Shown: positions 11,658 to 22,516 of the stretch, piece after piece
Numbering within the stretch: position 1 is the stretch's first letter
Layout of the letters: each line of letters starts with the position of its first letter
Assembly (NCBI GenBank): GCA_023515745.1
Contig: JALECJ010000258.1
Span: 1,368,501 to 1,432,500, forward strand
Length of the DNA stretch: 64,000 nucleotides
Direction: 5' to 3'
Source: Amoeboaphelidium protococcarum
Taxonomy: Eukaryota > Aphelidiomycota > Aphelidea
Made by a program: the position numbers and the translations under genes
Notes under the pieces: generated by a model
Databases searched by the model: none
Seen by the model: only the letters and a program-made list of their open reading frames with translations
Told to the model about the DNA's origin: nothing

Positions 11658-12321
11658 CTGGTGATAATGCGTTTATCAAAAAGTTGACCGAAATTCTAAC
11701 AATACGAAATTTAAAACTTCAAAACGCGTTAGTTTAGATGTGCCGAGTTTGGCGTCTTTTATAAAAACTGTAGACTTTTAAATGCTAGCGATTTTACTTA
11801 CTATAAAACTTGTGTTAAGTTATGCAAAACGAAATTATAAAACGCAATTGACAGAAACGTAATAAACAAAGATGTAAGATAATCACCAAATGAAGATCTT
11901 GAATGCTCGACATTACCTATAAAGAGACAGAATTTGTTGAAACTGATACAATCTCACTCAGTGACAACCGAGATCAGGGTCAATTAATAGGCGCGCGCGA
12001 GTCGTCGTTCATTTGCCGATTCAAAGTGACGAAACATCCGCAGAAAGCTGGAACGGAACAGAAAATAATAGTTAACCGAAATCGCGTGAAAAATTTCAAT
12101 CGGCATCGGGAAACGGGAACGAGCGATGAACTAAACTGAATAGAAGAGAGCGAGCGAGCAAGCAGAGCAACGTCAAGAGAGATATTTGCGCTGACGACGA
12201 CGGCGGCTGTTGATTTTCTTCGTTTGTCTTTGCACTTTGTTGGATCCGATCGATAAACTTTACTATCTTCTGTATTTGACGGACAGTGTCGACTTTATAC
12301 TTTAAATAAACTAAAAGCACA
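11658..12321. other. Intergenic between VPS25 and the ADP/ATP carrier
   Basis: 664-bp divergent spacer with ACGCGT at 11724-11729. A plus-strand frame at 11903-12139 (MLDITYKETEFVETDT...) lacks any family signal, and I treat it as chance or leader sequence. The stretch just before the carrier start (12280-12320) is AT-rich and likely 5' UTR. Confidence 0.45.
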
Positions 12322-13352
12322 ATGGGTGAAGGAAAGAAAGTTGCTGATAAGGCCAAGAAGGGCGATGACAAGGGACCATACGGTTTCTTGGCTGACTTTT
12401 TACTGGGTGGTGTGTCTGCTGGTATCTCCAAGACTGCCGCTAGTCCAATCGGTATGATTTACTTGATTTCAGGTTGATTTAATGTCTGTTATTCATTCAT
12501 TTTTGTTGTTGTTGTGTAGAGCGTGTTAAGCTTCTGATCTAGAACCAGGATGAGATGATCAAGCAGGGTCGTCTTGCTGAGCCTTACAAGGGCATTGGTG
12601 ACTGCTTCCGTCGTACCATCAAGGATGAAGGTTTAATCTCCATGTGGCGTGGTAATTCTGCCAATGTCATCCGTTACTTCCCTACCCAGGCTTTGAACTT
12701 TGCATTCAAGGACTACTTCAAGAAGATGTTCAATGCCAAGAAAGAGAAGGGATACTGGACCTGGTTCGCTGCCAACTTGGCTAGTGGTGGTGCTGCTGGT
12801 GCAAGTTCTCTGGCTTTCGTCTACTCTCTGGATTATGCACGTACCCGTCTGGCCAATGATGCCAAGTCTGCAAAGAAGGGTGGTGAGCGTCAGTTTAACG
12901 GTCTGATCGATGTCTACCGTAAGACTTTGGCATCTGATGGTATTGCCGGCCTGTACCGTGGTTTCGTCATCTCCAGTGTTGGTATCATTGTGTACCGTGG
13001 TCTGTACTTTGGTATGTACGACTCGCTGAAGCCTGCTCTGCCTGCTCAGTACCGTGACAACTTCTTGGCCAACTTTGCTCTTGGTTGGGGTGTTACCACT
13101 GGTGCTGGTCTGGCCAGTTACCCAATTGACACTGTCCGTCGTCGTATGATGATGACCAGTGGTGCTGCTGTCAAGTACAGAAACTCTATGCACGCTTTCA
13201 GTGAGATTATCGCCAAGGAGGGTGTCAAGTCTCTCTTCAAGGGTGCTGGTGCTAACATCTTGCGTGCTATTGCCGGTGCTGGTGTACTGTCTGGTTATGA
13301 CCAGTTGCAGCTCATCTTCTTCGGTAAGACTTACGGTGGTGGAAGTGCTTGA
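12322..13352 (+). CDS. AAC: Mitochondrial ADP/ATP carrier
   Basis: Exchanges cytosolic ADP for matrix ATP across the inner mitochondrial membrane. Two exons (12322-12451, 12520-13352; 68-nt intron) give 320 residues. Three carrier repeats are visible, each with a P-x-[DE]-x-x-[KR] signature: [24 protein letters not shown] (with the usual S/L variant) and [13 protein letters not shown]. The RRRMMM motif (R250-M255) is diagnostic of ADP/ATP carriers. Intron 1 splits the first signature at the Glu codon. The TAG in KLLIQNQ falls at a position that is Gln in homologues. Codon choice is C-ending-biased relative to neighbours, which fits a highly expressed gene. Confidence 0.97.
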
Positions 13353-13512
13353 GCGTAGTATTCAATCACATGATATCTTAAGGGAAATAAAGTTGAAAAT
13401 TATACTTTTAATTGGCTTTAAATCTTTTTAATCTTTTGTAGCTCTTTCAATGTCAGTTACCTTTTTTATATCTCTCAACTCAAAACCACACTACTAGTCA
13501 TACTGAATATGC

Positions 13513-14763
13513 TCAGTCAGATTCGTCATCTTCATCTGCATTCTCCAACCACTCGACAAATGGCCTGGCAATCTTGCGGAATTCCTTATTCAAATCCTTG
13601 TCCACGTAACGCTTGGAAGACTTTTGACTCCAATTGATGATAACTTCTTCGTCCAGAAGATCAGCTTCATATGCTTCTTTAAGCACTAGAACAAACTTAC
13701 TTTTCAATTGAGGATAGTTCACGCCCAACACACGTTCAACGCCTCCGATGAAAGCTTTCTAACACTTTTCATTGTCAACAAGTAATTTGAGGAAATACTA
13801 AGCCCTCTTTGGGACTTGCTGCACAATACCATCATCAAATAGAACTTGAACCATCACAGCGACTGCCTTGTCTGGGCGTATACCAAGCGAAGATATCTTG
13901 CCATGTAACTCTGCGGGCGTAAAACTTTTAGTGCTCTACATATAGTCGGCCAATTACTCGAGTGGATCATCTACACCATCTTCGCCGTCATCTTCTCCAT
14001 CGTCGTTCAGGTTCATCTTCTTACTCACAACCTCAGATATTTACTCAAACTCAGCCTGGCGAGCAGCAACCGCCTCCTCGCTCACATCTGCACTCCAATC
14101 ATCCAGAGAACTCTTGATCTGATCCACAGGTAGATCAGCAGTCTATTAGTTGATTTGACGCGTAATTTCATCGTGATTCTCTTCATCATCGTCAAGATCA
14201 TCGTCATCAAGCAGCTCGTCGTCTCCGTCATTTTCTTGATCACCAGATGGATCATCAGCGGAACCTTTACTCTTTTTGCCCTTCTTTTTGCTATCACCAT
14301 TGGCATCATAAATGCTAGAGCTGGTAGGCGGATTCTTCTGGATATAAGTCACCAGCTTGTGTCTCATATCAACTCTAGTTCTCTTGCCGCAAGCTTTACA
14401 ATCGCGTAAAATCTCGTCTTTTCCCACCAGAAGCACAGTCTCTGGATTAAGACACTCACCACAGAGCACAAATCTCTGAATAAAGCCATCAAGAGCCACC
14501 TGTAGCTTTTCCGCATCATGCGCACCATTGACAATGTATCTATCGGCAGCCTCGTTGCATTTCACTTGTGCTCCCAACTCGCATCCGAAATACTTTGTGG
14601 TGTAAGTAGGTGGGCGCGCTAAAGCCTTGGCCACCTCACTCATATTGGGAATGGCAGTCTTGATTCCATTACCTTTACCTTCAATCTTGCTCTAGATACG
14701 CGGCATTTTATAGCGGTAAAAGGAGTCCTTAACATCTCTACGAATATTAACTAAGCCGGACAT
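13513..14763 (-). CDS. TIF5: Translation initiation factor eIF5
   Basis: GTPase-activating protein for eIF2 in start-codon selection. Single exon, 416 residues. The start [20 protein letters not shown] contains Arg residues at the position of the GAP arginine finger. The N-terminal domain follows with a zinc ribbon of C101-x2-C104 and C122-x2-C125 ([15 protein letters not shown]). Next comes an acidic, Lys-containing linker (about 165-260) and a C-terminal W2/HEAT-type domain ending [19 protein letters not shown] then a Glu/Asp tail, as in eIF5 and eIF2B-epsilon. Numerous TAG/TAA codons are read as Gln. The order of domains matches the family fully. Confidence 0.95.
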
Positions 14764-15957
14764 GATCTTGATTGCTCAACGTGGCGATTAACATAAACTG
14801 ATTTAAATTTTGGATAGATTTTCGCTTTAAAAGATACACACCAGCAGAAAGGAAGAGAGAAGAGGAAAAGTCGGAAGAGATGACTGAACAATAAAGAGAA
14901 AGCTCAGAATTCGGTGCCCCTAGTCGATGACTGTTAGATGAGCTGACTGTTGCCAAGGTTATCAAGATAGACGCGTTTCACTGCTGTCAAGAATGATTGT
15001 CTATCGCTCTTCTCTTCTGATGATTATCCATCACCTGTATGAAATATGAATATTATGAGTAATAAAAATAGTAATGGAAACAGTCGTTTTCCTTATCTAG
15101 ACTAGTCAGTCTATTGGAACAGTCGTTCCTAAAGTGTCCTCACTTCTCTGTAGAGTAGTGACCCACTACATAACAATGACATGACATTTAGAATTTTACT
15201 ACTTTATATAACAATAAATAATTTAGGCCCGCTAACGATAGTTGTCGAGTAGCGCGAGCGTACTCGTCATCAATCGTGTGAGGGCCTGCCCCGAACTGGT
15301 ATTATAGTTTATGATGATGGGTGTGGCGGGATGTCGGAATGAAAGCCAATGGTTGCACATTTAAAGGATTTAAAAGACACCAATTATCATTGTCTTACAA
15401 CATTAAACGGACTAAAATTATATACATATCGCATTTGGCCAATCCATTATCGTGTTTATAAATATTACATTTATTTTTTGCGAATGCTGTATGGAGATTA
15501 AAGTGCATCTGTTGCACTGGAACGTTGCAATACAATTTGGTCTCCAAGAATTCCGTTGCCAAAAGCATTTATATAAACCATAAACCATTAACGCCGCATT
15601 CACATGCATGTTTTCATAGGCGATCCAGGAGTTGACTACAAACAATTTGAACCCCAACTTCTGGCGTAAAAGATCTGACCATCACTCGATGTCGTTTTAA
15701 GATGTCGATATGATTGCTAGACGCAGAGAAGGACGACTGAGAAGGTCCAATTGCGAACAAACGCGTACAACCAGCATTACTCAACGAAATCAATCATTAA
15801 CTATCATGAATAGTTCGATAGAAAGCGTGTGATTGTGCCCTAAAATGACATTAGTAGTCCCGTAACACTTTGCGTAGAATTGTTATAACTTAGCAGTCTA
15901 GACGACTCATTCTTCCTACACTCAAGATTTAATATGTCGAGACACCTCAATTACACA
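14764..15957. other. Gene-poor region with structured hairpin
   Basis: 1.2 kb without a convincing gene. It holds ACGCGT at 14971-14976 upstream of eIF5 and a long symmetric hairpin at 15225-15287. On the minus strand a frame of about 200 codons (15657 downward) is open if only TGA stops, but with a single stop codon that is not improbable and no motif is visible. Confidence 0.4.
15225..15287. repeat. Nested, symmetric inverted repeat (possible structured RNA or element end)
   Basis: Three stems nest in register: AGGCCC (15225-15230) with GGGCCT (15282-15287), ACGAT (15235-15239) with ATCGT (15273-15277), and CGAGTA (15246-15251) with TACTCG (15261-15266). The interruptions are equal on both sides (4 and 4, then 6 and 6), around a 9-base loop. 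Seen directly; function unknown. Confidence 0.5.
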
Positions 15958-17079
15958 ATGACAACTTACAGTATAAGCGCTCAGTAAGTAATTGACGTTG
16001 ATAAATACGTCAAATGCAGCAAGTACCGTAGTTTGTCTCTGAAACGCGAAGTCAAATTTGACATTGCAGCAGCTGATAAGTGGACAGCAACTCCAATGGT
16101 GTTATTGATAATCCTCTAACTGGAAGTTTGACCATTGAAAGGTTATACTACGCGGAGAAAGACTGTGATACGAACATTCTAGGGGATATTGTCGTGCACA
16201 AAATTGTTCAATGACTTTAAACTTACGCAGTAAAACGGCCTTCACCATGGCGGAGTGCCTACTTTAAACTGCGAATAATCGTATCTTGCTTATCATGAAA
16301 ATAATAATGCAACCATGCTCGATAAAAGCATTAGCAGCCTGTTTTATTGCCAGTTGCTGTTCAATTGGGCAATTTATCCACATCGCGAGTAATACCAGCT
16401 TGCCGGACCATTTCTTTTGGTGGAGAGGTAATACAAAGAAGTTGACAACTATTTTATTTACGTTAATTAGCTTAAATCAATTTGGCAGCTTTTAAAAAGT
16501 CAATTTTATCGTCCTCAATATGACTTCTGTAATGATAATTACTTTCCGAGAATTTTTAATTCTGACATTGAATAAGCAGGTGTCAGCGCATCAGGTGAAA
16601 CTCCAAATCAAAATTCGATATTAGGACCCATCGTGAAATGTCAAATATAATTCTGAAGCCAATTACTTTGGTGCTGATAGATTATCGCTTGAGACTGATC
16701 GTTTACGAATCCGCGAATACTTCGAATCAAAAAATGAGAATGGTGGTGCTAAGGAAGGTTAGTGTGCTATATGTTTCAAACTTTACTTAATTGATGAAGG
16801 CCGCAGCGCCTATTCTGTAGACTCTTTAAAAAGTGAGTTTTCTAATATGTTCCGCCAATAGTATCTGAAGTATAGCTCGAATCTATACATGTCTTGGTAA
16901 CTGCCGTGATCTAACGGCTGTCAATAACAATAAAGTGTATAATAAACGCGCCATCAAATCATACTCGAATCCAATATGCTTACTTTTACGAGTCAAATGT
17001 CATTAAGAAAGTAAAGGCAGAATAATCTGCGCTCAAACAGTATTCGAGTTGTAAAGTTAACGATATTGCGCCCTGTTGA
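15958..17079 (+). pseudogene. Decayed protein-coding gene, family not recognised
   Basis: Coding-like frames follow one another on the plus strand but switch frame at least four times (near 16085, 16205, 16640 and 16910-16960). They begin with MTTYSISAQQVIDVDKYV at 15958 and end near a TGA at 17079. The longest piece runs from about 16205 to 16635 (TLNCEQSYLAYHENNN, WAIYPHREQYQLAGPF), and another near 16650-16905 contains CAICFKLYLIDEGRSAYSV. None of the switches sits at a plausible intron. TAA/TAG occur in-frame as Gln, so the gene was used in this code. I recognise no domain; it could be a dead transposon gene or a lost host gene. Real coding ancestry is probable, not proven. Confidence 0.4.
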
Positions 17080-17143
17080 ACACAGCTCCTAAAATGTTAA
17101 TTACCTAAAGACGCATATATGAACATTTAGAGATGTCCAAACA

Positions 17144-17252
17144 ACAAAAGAAAAATCATCCATAGCGACCCCGGTCGTTAGGCATTTACCCACACTATAA
17201 AACAGTGCAAGGCGAGCTCTATTTATAGTAACAAATTGGATTTTTCTTTTGT
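17144..17252. repeat. Short element with 14-bp perfect inverted ends
   Basis: ACAAAAGAAAAATC (17144-17157) is exactly complementary to GATTTTTCTTTTGT (17239-17252), bracketing 81 bases that include a small CGACC/GGTCG stem. It might be a MITE remnant or simply a hairpin. No clear target duplication is seen. Confidence 0.35.
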
Positions 17253-17467
17253 ACAGCCCTTGCTGGTATTTCGCGTTGCCATGGAAATGAAACTTGAAGC
17301 GAAATCTGAAATACCAGTTCGGGAATACGTAAAATATATCACATAGTCCTTAGTCTCTTTTTCTCCTTCGCATACTGCTCTCTTCCTTTCTCTCTCTACT
17401 CGATCAAGTACCACTCCCCAGTATAAATTGTTTCCAAAGACGATTTGTTAATACATCTTAGACCAAA

Positions 17468-17674
17468 ATGCCTTCACGCGAAAGCGATTGCATCAAACCT
17501 CCAAAGAATCTCTCTTATCTTAAGAATCAACGTCATCAGCAACATGTACTGTGGTTCACCAAGATTCTTGATCTACTTTTGCAAGGAGCACTAACGTTAG
17601 TACTCATTTATAATCTGTCCAGTATAAACTTAACATCATCATAATTTACAAAATCACATAAATTTCTTCCTTGA
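17468..17674 (+). CDS. Possible small membrane protein, 68 residues
   Basis: Open frame with ATG in an A-rich context (CCAAAATG), preceded by a TATA-like stretch near 17415-17430 and ended by TGA. The peptide is basic at first (MPSRESDCIKPPKNLSYLK), then has one hydrophobic stretch (ILDLLLQGALTLVLIYNL) long enough to span a membrane. One TAA is read as Gln. There is no homologue I recognise, and the surrounding sequence is decayed, so this could be chance. A competing minus-strand frame covers 17646-17954. Confidence 0.22.
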
Positions 17675-18027
17675 TGAGTAGACCATATCTACAGTAGATG
17701 TAGACGCAGTTCTTGGTGGCTGAGACGCGATTAACAGCATTGATTGGTTTCAAACGGGGACCATTGACAAGACGTAAAGTTTCAGTATCGACTATTTGAC
17801 ATAGCAAGTGGAGACCATCGTTGAAAAATACCCGATCAATTTGAAAGTGTTGACAATAAATGTCGTATAAGTTTATAATGAAATGGATAACTAGATTTAC
17901 CATAAGACAAAAATGATGTTTAGGAACTACGGCGAGCTCATTATGGATCCGCACCTTAGTGTACTGTAAATCAAGTCTGAATTCAAACTATAAGTTTTTT
18001 TGATCAAATTCAAGCTTATTCAAACCT

Positions 18028-18090
18028 TACTGTATTTTTCACGTTTTAAGCGAATCACAGTATATGTCAGGTGCGCCTTCCGGCGCGACG
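18028..18090 (-). ncRNA. Predicted 3' part of the Fanzor guide-RNA scaffold
   Basis: On the minus strand the end of the Fanzor ORF folds into GCGCC-GGAA-GGCGC (18073-18086, GNRA-like loop). Just after the TGA, TACTGT and ACAGTA (18057-18062 and 18028-18033) can pair across 23 bases, ending exactly at the proposed element end. In TnpB and Fanzor systems the scaffold RNA overlaps or follows the 3' end of the nuclease gene and its guide comes from flanking DNA. Extent and transcription are inferred, not seen. Confidence 0.33.
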
Positions 18091-20346
18091 ATTCCAGTCA
18101 GGGCGTCTTCTAGTCTCCGCAAAATACACCACTATCAGCAGCATATTTAAACTTGCGTTGACATCCCGATCCACAAAGTAAGGTTGGCCTAAGACCTAGC
18201 AATTTGAGCAAACGCTAAGCCTAGACTCCACCTACTTCTGTTGACGGTCAGGACAGTTGGACGAGACTTACAGAAAGGAGCCAGAAGCATCAAAGCAACA
18301 GAGGACAGGGTGGGACTTTTCAGGGACGCGCCTTCTCCTCTTCGTATGGTGACAGTCGTAAACACCAACCTTTTCTAACCGAAGCCCATGATGGCAACAT
18401 GAGCAGAGCTTTGTAGTTTGGTATTCGGGAATGGAGACGACCAATCCACGACGACTGAGGTGGTACGCAAAGCCTCTAACGGGTACTGGCGGATTCTTCT
18501 TGACATGCATCACACCAGCATTGCCGTAAGCGATCACAGGAGGCTTCGTTGGAGCAGCAGGGTCAACCATTCTCTCATGCTTCTTCCTCTACTTCTTCTT
18601 TCGCCTTCTGGCACGCTTCCTACGCCGGTGATCATGCACTACAGCAGCTTAAGGCGTCTCCCTGCCGTGTAGCATGTGGTTCATCACGTTGTCGTATCCA
18701 GACTACGTTGCGCAGTACCGACGGAAACGCCAAGATCTGTGGAATGAGGAGGAGTAGAAATCCACAACCTGAGGGAAATTTGCCATTAGGACATTGAGGT
18801 ATTAACGCTTAGAGGAGACTTACGCCAGATCGTTCTCATAAACGTTGATACTTACGGGCTTAATTCTTGATGCAGCGGCCTCATACTATTTCTCCAAGGT
18901 CAATTTACGCCAATGACCAGCAGTGATATGACCAGTCCGGCGATACTTTTACTAAGCAAGAGAGCGATTGGCAGCTAGGACAGGGTCGCGATCTTTGGTC
19001 CACACCATCGGATTCTTCTTGCCAGGATCCACGCCAAAAACTTGAGCACCTTCCATCCTTTCAGCGAGTTTCTTGGCGTCAGTGAGATAGACAGCACCAA
19101 ACAGCTTCCCAGACACGTCAGACTATCTGTTACTTTCCAGGTCACTCTTCACATTAGCGTATTGCCAAGGCCTATCCTTGACTTTGACAGCAATGGAACA
19201 TCCGTATCCATCAGAAAGCAGCGTGACTTCGTCCACATCAACTGCAATCTTCCGAAGTCTGGTCTTCTTCAGGTTGATAATGGACTTGACAGAACAGTCA
19301 GAGAGAGATTAGATGCCAGAGTAGTGCAAGACTCTCCTGTCCACTTACACATATCGTGGGACATCAGTGCCCATAGGAAAGATGCTGAAGGAGGGCACCT
19401 CAAGCCCTTTGGTCTCATCACGCAGATACCCCATATATTGCACAAGTGACTACTACCCCATCAGACTGTCGAAGGCAGGCCCAGCGCGAGACTTCATACT
19501 TAGTTGCTGACGACTTCGCGCTCTAACTTGTCGGTGGACACCAACTTTCTTTTCCAGATTTCGAGGACTCCTTCTCTGCATTACATATTCACGACGAGGC
19601 TCTGGAGGCTCATATGAGGAGGTGACAATATCTAAGAGAAAACTACGGTGAACTTTTGTAAACCAGACCAGATCTTCATCCCAATCCATCTGATCATAGA
19701 TCTGCGATACCAATTCTGCATCAGCCACCTCCTAATGTTCCTGATCGTCAGCATCGTACTCCGCAGAAATTGAGACTTTAACCGAGCGGTCCAACAGAAG
19801 CAACTCTGGATGATCAAACTGAAATGCCTCACTTGGATTGTCAAATTTGAGAGCATTCAGTAGCGCAATATACAGAGTCAGCTTGCGCCCAGTGATTCCA
19901 AATGGCTCTAGCTAAGCCTGTAAGATGCGTTTCTGATACACAAATAGGGTAGTAGTCAGATGCCATCTTACAGCTTGCATAACGCGCCTAGCACCAAATT
20001 CATACAGGTTGGGATTGGGACCAGCCAAAGACGCGTGATGTAATTATTCCAGGACAGCAGGGCCTATCGCATCACCAAGTAACTGGGTGTGGAAACTTTG
20101 ACGATCATGAGGAAACTATGGATTGCAGAGGAACTCAAGCATCGACGCTACGTATTGCTGGTGAGACAGGTCAGGTAATTAGGTGCCTTCTTCTTGCCAA
20201 ACATTAAGACAGATGTACAGGAATCGTTAAGCCGAGGACAGAGAGGTGGAGCAGGTTTTGACGAAGGCGATCAACGCAGACTTATCGAAAGCATCAAGAT
20301 TTAAAGCAGTATTGAGCTTGCATTTACGGGTAATTTCATAAACCAT
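18067..20346 (-). CDS. Fanzor (eukaryotic TnpB-like RNA-guided DNA endonuclease), intact
   Basis: One uninterrupted frame of 760 codons, 759 residues, ending ACC TGA, with about 22 in-frame TAA/TAG codons read as Gln. The RuvC-like nuclease parts are in order: RuvC-I FGVDPGKKNPMVW (D440); IAYGNAG followed by NPPVPVRGFAYHLSRRG; the Fanzor-type rearranged glutamate in IPEYQTTKLC (E641); zinc knuckles C648-S-C-C651 and C713-S-N-C716; and RuvC-III DRDVNASLNML (D726/D728). A very basic stretch (RRRKRARRRKKKQRKK) before the second RuvC segment suits nucleic-acid binding or nuclear import. The N-terminal 400 residues are helical and family-specific. Family knowledge: Fanzors cut DNA under guidance of an RNA made at the element end. 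Activity here is inferred from intact residues only. 62 residues between the two knuckle pairs is long. Confidence 0.9.
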
Positions 20347-21340
20347 GGTAAAATAATTAAATAAAATAATTAGAAGAAGAAGAAGAAAGTGTCTGCTCAA
20401 TATCGAAAGTCATTAAGTTCTCTGTTACATTCATATCTTGGCATTCTTCCTTAATAGGATAGAGCCTGTTGTGACCAGTACGCTGACTAGATCAGGCGTT
20501 ACATCAACACTTTACATCGATCGCACAAATTTCTTTATCTATACCATACCAACGAAACTCCGATTTGAAGTCTACTGTATGTTCAAAGAATTCAAATTGT
20601 GTTTGTATGGCGCAGGCGGTGTCCAATTGTGTCCTTCACGCGCCATTTTAAAATGCTATTCTTTGAAACACCGATCGGTATGTGGCCAGCCAATAATTAG
20701 ACCATGGCTCGCATAAAGATCATGAAACTCTTATTCAATTAAGTGGGTGGATATCAGAAGTCCATATAACCGAGTTTGAACCAGCGCAACGAGGTAGAAT
20801 CGATATTAAATTCCCGCTTGTCTCGCCTCTTTTATTGATCTAGTGTATATCTCTCACCACTTTCTTCTGACGTGCTAAGTGATAAGTCATACGCAACTGA
20901 GTAGTGCAGATACAAATGGACTTTCTAGCCATAATATATAACGAATTGTACCAATATTATATAATTCCTCATCATATTTAAAACAGCTAAAAGTCCATAA
21001 GGGTGAAGAGAATTTTGATACTGACAGCGATGACTTTTGTTAATCTTTATGGCATTGGCAACAGTGAGCTCGTCTAGAGTTGATTCTGATTATCAGAATA
21101 TGATACTTCTCAGATTTAAACCTGACGTTAAAGGAGCTTTGTAGACAAATGGTGCAGTGTCAACAAAGAACATCAATTAATGCCAAATAGCCGATATATT
21201 ATTTACGAACAGTAGTCTCTACTTGATTCAGAAATACATTGACGTGGCTGAACAAAGATACTCCTCAAACCATTATTTGTAAGCGTAGAAAGGCGCGCTT
21301 ATATATAATACACCGTACTAAAGTGTCCGTACGCACACTT
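20347..21340. other. Spacer between Fanzor and transposase genes
   Basis: About 1 kb, presumably inside the element and carrying the Fanzor promoter. A 71-residue minus-strand frame (20649-20434, MAREGHNWTPPAPYKHN) is open but unrecognised. Near the transposase stop lies a near-palindrome, AGTGTCCGTACGCACACT (about 21321-21338), that might be a subterminal or binding site. Confidence 0.4.
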
Positions 21341-22516
21341 TCATTTTTAAGTGGCCTCAGATTCATACATTACTCTGAAGCCATTTAAAACAACACGCTT
21401 AGGGACGCTAGTCCAGGATTTAATGATTGATTTCATTAAATGCTCAATTCTCTCTTTACTCGTCGCCGATGAATTAATGCTGAATGTATTCATGCTGGAA
21501 CTGAACATTGTCCTCAAACGGGATTTAAATGAACGATTGACGGCTATGTCTAGAGGCTGCAATTCGCCAGTGAGGCCGCCCGGTATGACTGCTCTAATGA
21601 TGTTTAATGACTTGCAAGTATCGGCAAAATCTTACGCCAGATGGCCTCTGAATGAATCAAGAATTAAGAGTCGTTGCTCTCTGGATTATCCAAAGATTAA
21701 CTTCATGTATTTGCTCATTAAATCGCTGTTCATCATGGAAGACCTGGGATTCAGAAATAACATGACACCATTCACAAGTTTCAATCTAAATCGCTTCTGT
21801 GATGTCTTGACAACTACCAACGGCGGCAATTTGTACCCATCTTAACGTACTGCAAGTACGACGGTTGCCTTTTCACGCAAGTTGCTAACCATCGATTTGC
21901 AGTACACTTACTTTGCTCCACGATGATCGATAACCTTAGACGGAGGATGATCGAACCACACAGGTGTCTGATCCACATTGTAAATCTAAAGATCAGAAAA
22001 CTAATGCTGATAGATCACATCTTTGATATATGTGCGGAATGCGGCCATCTTTTCTGCCTTATCATCGAAATTATCACGAATGGATGTAAACTTATGTGCA
22101 TTTACGCGACACGTTATGGCACGTAGCGATAACCCAAATCTTTCAAGAAATCCATACACCCACCCAGTTGACGCCTTGAACTAATCATCTCCTACAATCA
22201 ACCTCATTTATCGCCGTATATTGCTCAGAGTTAGAGGATCTCCACGATTTCTACAGCTAAATATTATTTAAACTAACATCCTCTCCGCCTATGGATGAGC
22301 AACAGTTCTTCCAGAGCCTATTTTTCTGCAATGCTAATCTTTGTGAGTAGTGAGTTTATCATTACGAAGCCACCTATATATCATAGAGTGATGCAGGTTG
22401 AACGTGATAGCTGCTTCTCTTACTGAACGGCTTGAGCAAAATTTAATAACACTCTTTTTATAAGCAATTGTGCACGATTTACGCGGTGAAGACATTCTGC
22501 GCAGCGTATAAACCAT
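21341..22516 (-). CDS. Pogo/Tigger-like DDE transposase (CENP-B-related), intact
   Basis: 391 residues, uninterrupted, ending TGA, with about a dozen TAA/TAG codons as Gln. An N-terminal helix-turn-helix of the psq/CENP-B type (residues about 12-55: IAYKKSVIKFCSSRSVREAA, HHSMIYRWL) is followed by a second DNA-binding segment, WVYGFLERFGLSLR. The DDE core then follows: D182 in IYNVDQTPVW, D287 in LILDSFRGHLAQDF, D323 in LTGELQPLDIAVNRSFK; spacing between the last two is 35 residues. YNVDQTP and LQPLD are hallmark motifs of the DDE_1 family. All three acidic residues are present, so it may be active. It would move elements flanked by TA, matching the repeats proposed for the surrounding element. 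Confidence 0.92.

Noticed and set aside
11903-12139. 78-residue plus-strand frame before the carrier gene
   Set aside because: No homology signal, and it ends before the carrier start; most likely chance in the leader or promoter.
12633-13193. 186-residue minus-strand frame inside the ADP/ATP carrier gene
   Set aside because: It is the antisense shadow of a strongly supported gene whose codon bias leaves the opposite strand open.
15100-15657. Minus-strand frame of about 200 codons
   Set aside because: With only TGA as stop, such lengths arise by chance; there is no domain, no plausible start and no splice pattern.
20438-20716. 92-residue plus-strand frame between Fanzor and transposase
   Set aside because: No motif; both strands are weakly open here and neither looks like a known protein.
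21300-21340. Pogo element ending close to its own stop codon, with separate terminal repeats
   Set aside because: I looked for sequence complementary to the right end near 21.2-21.34 kb and found none; the only partial match is at 18030.
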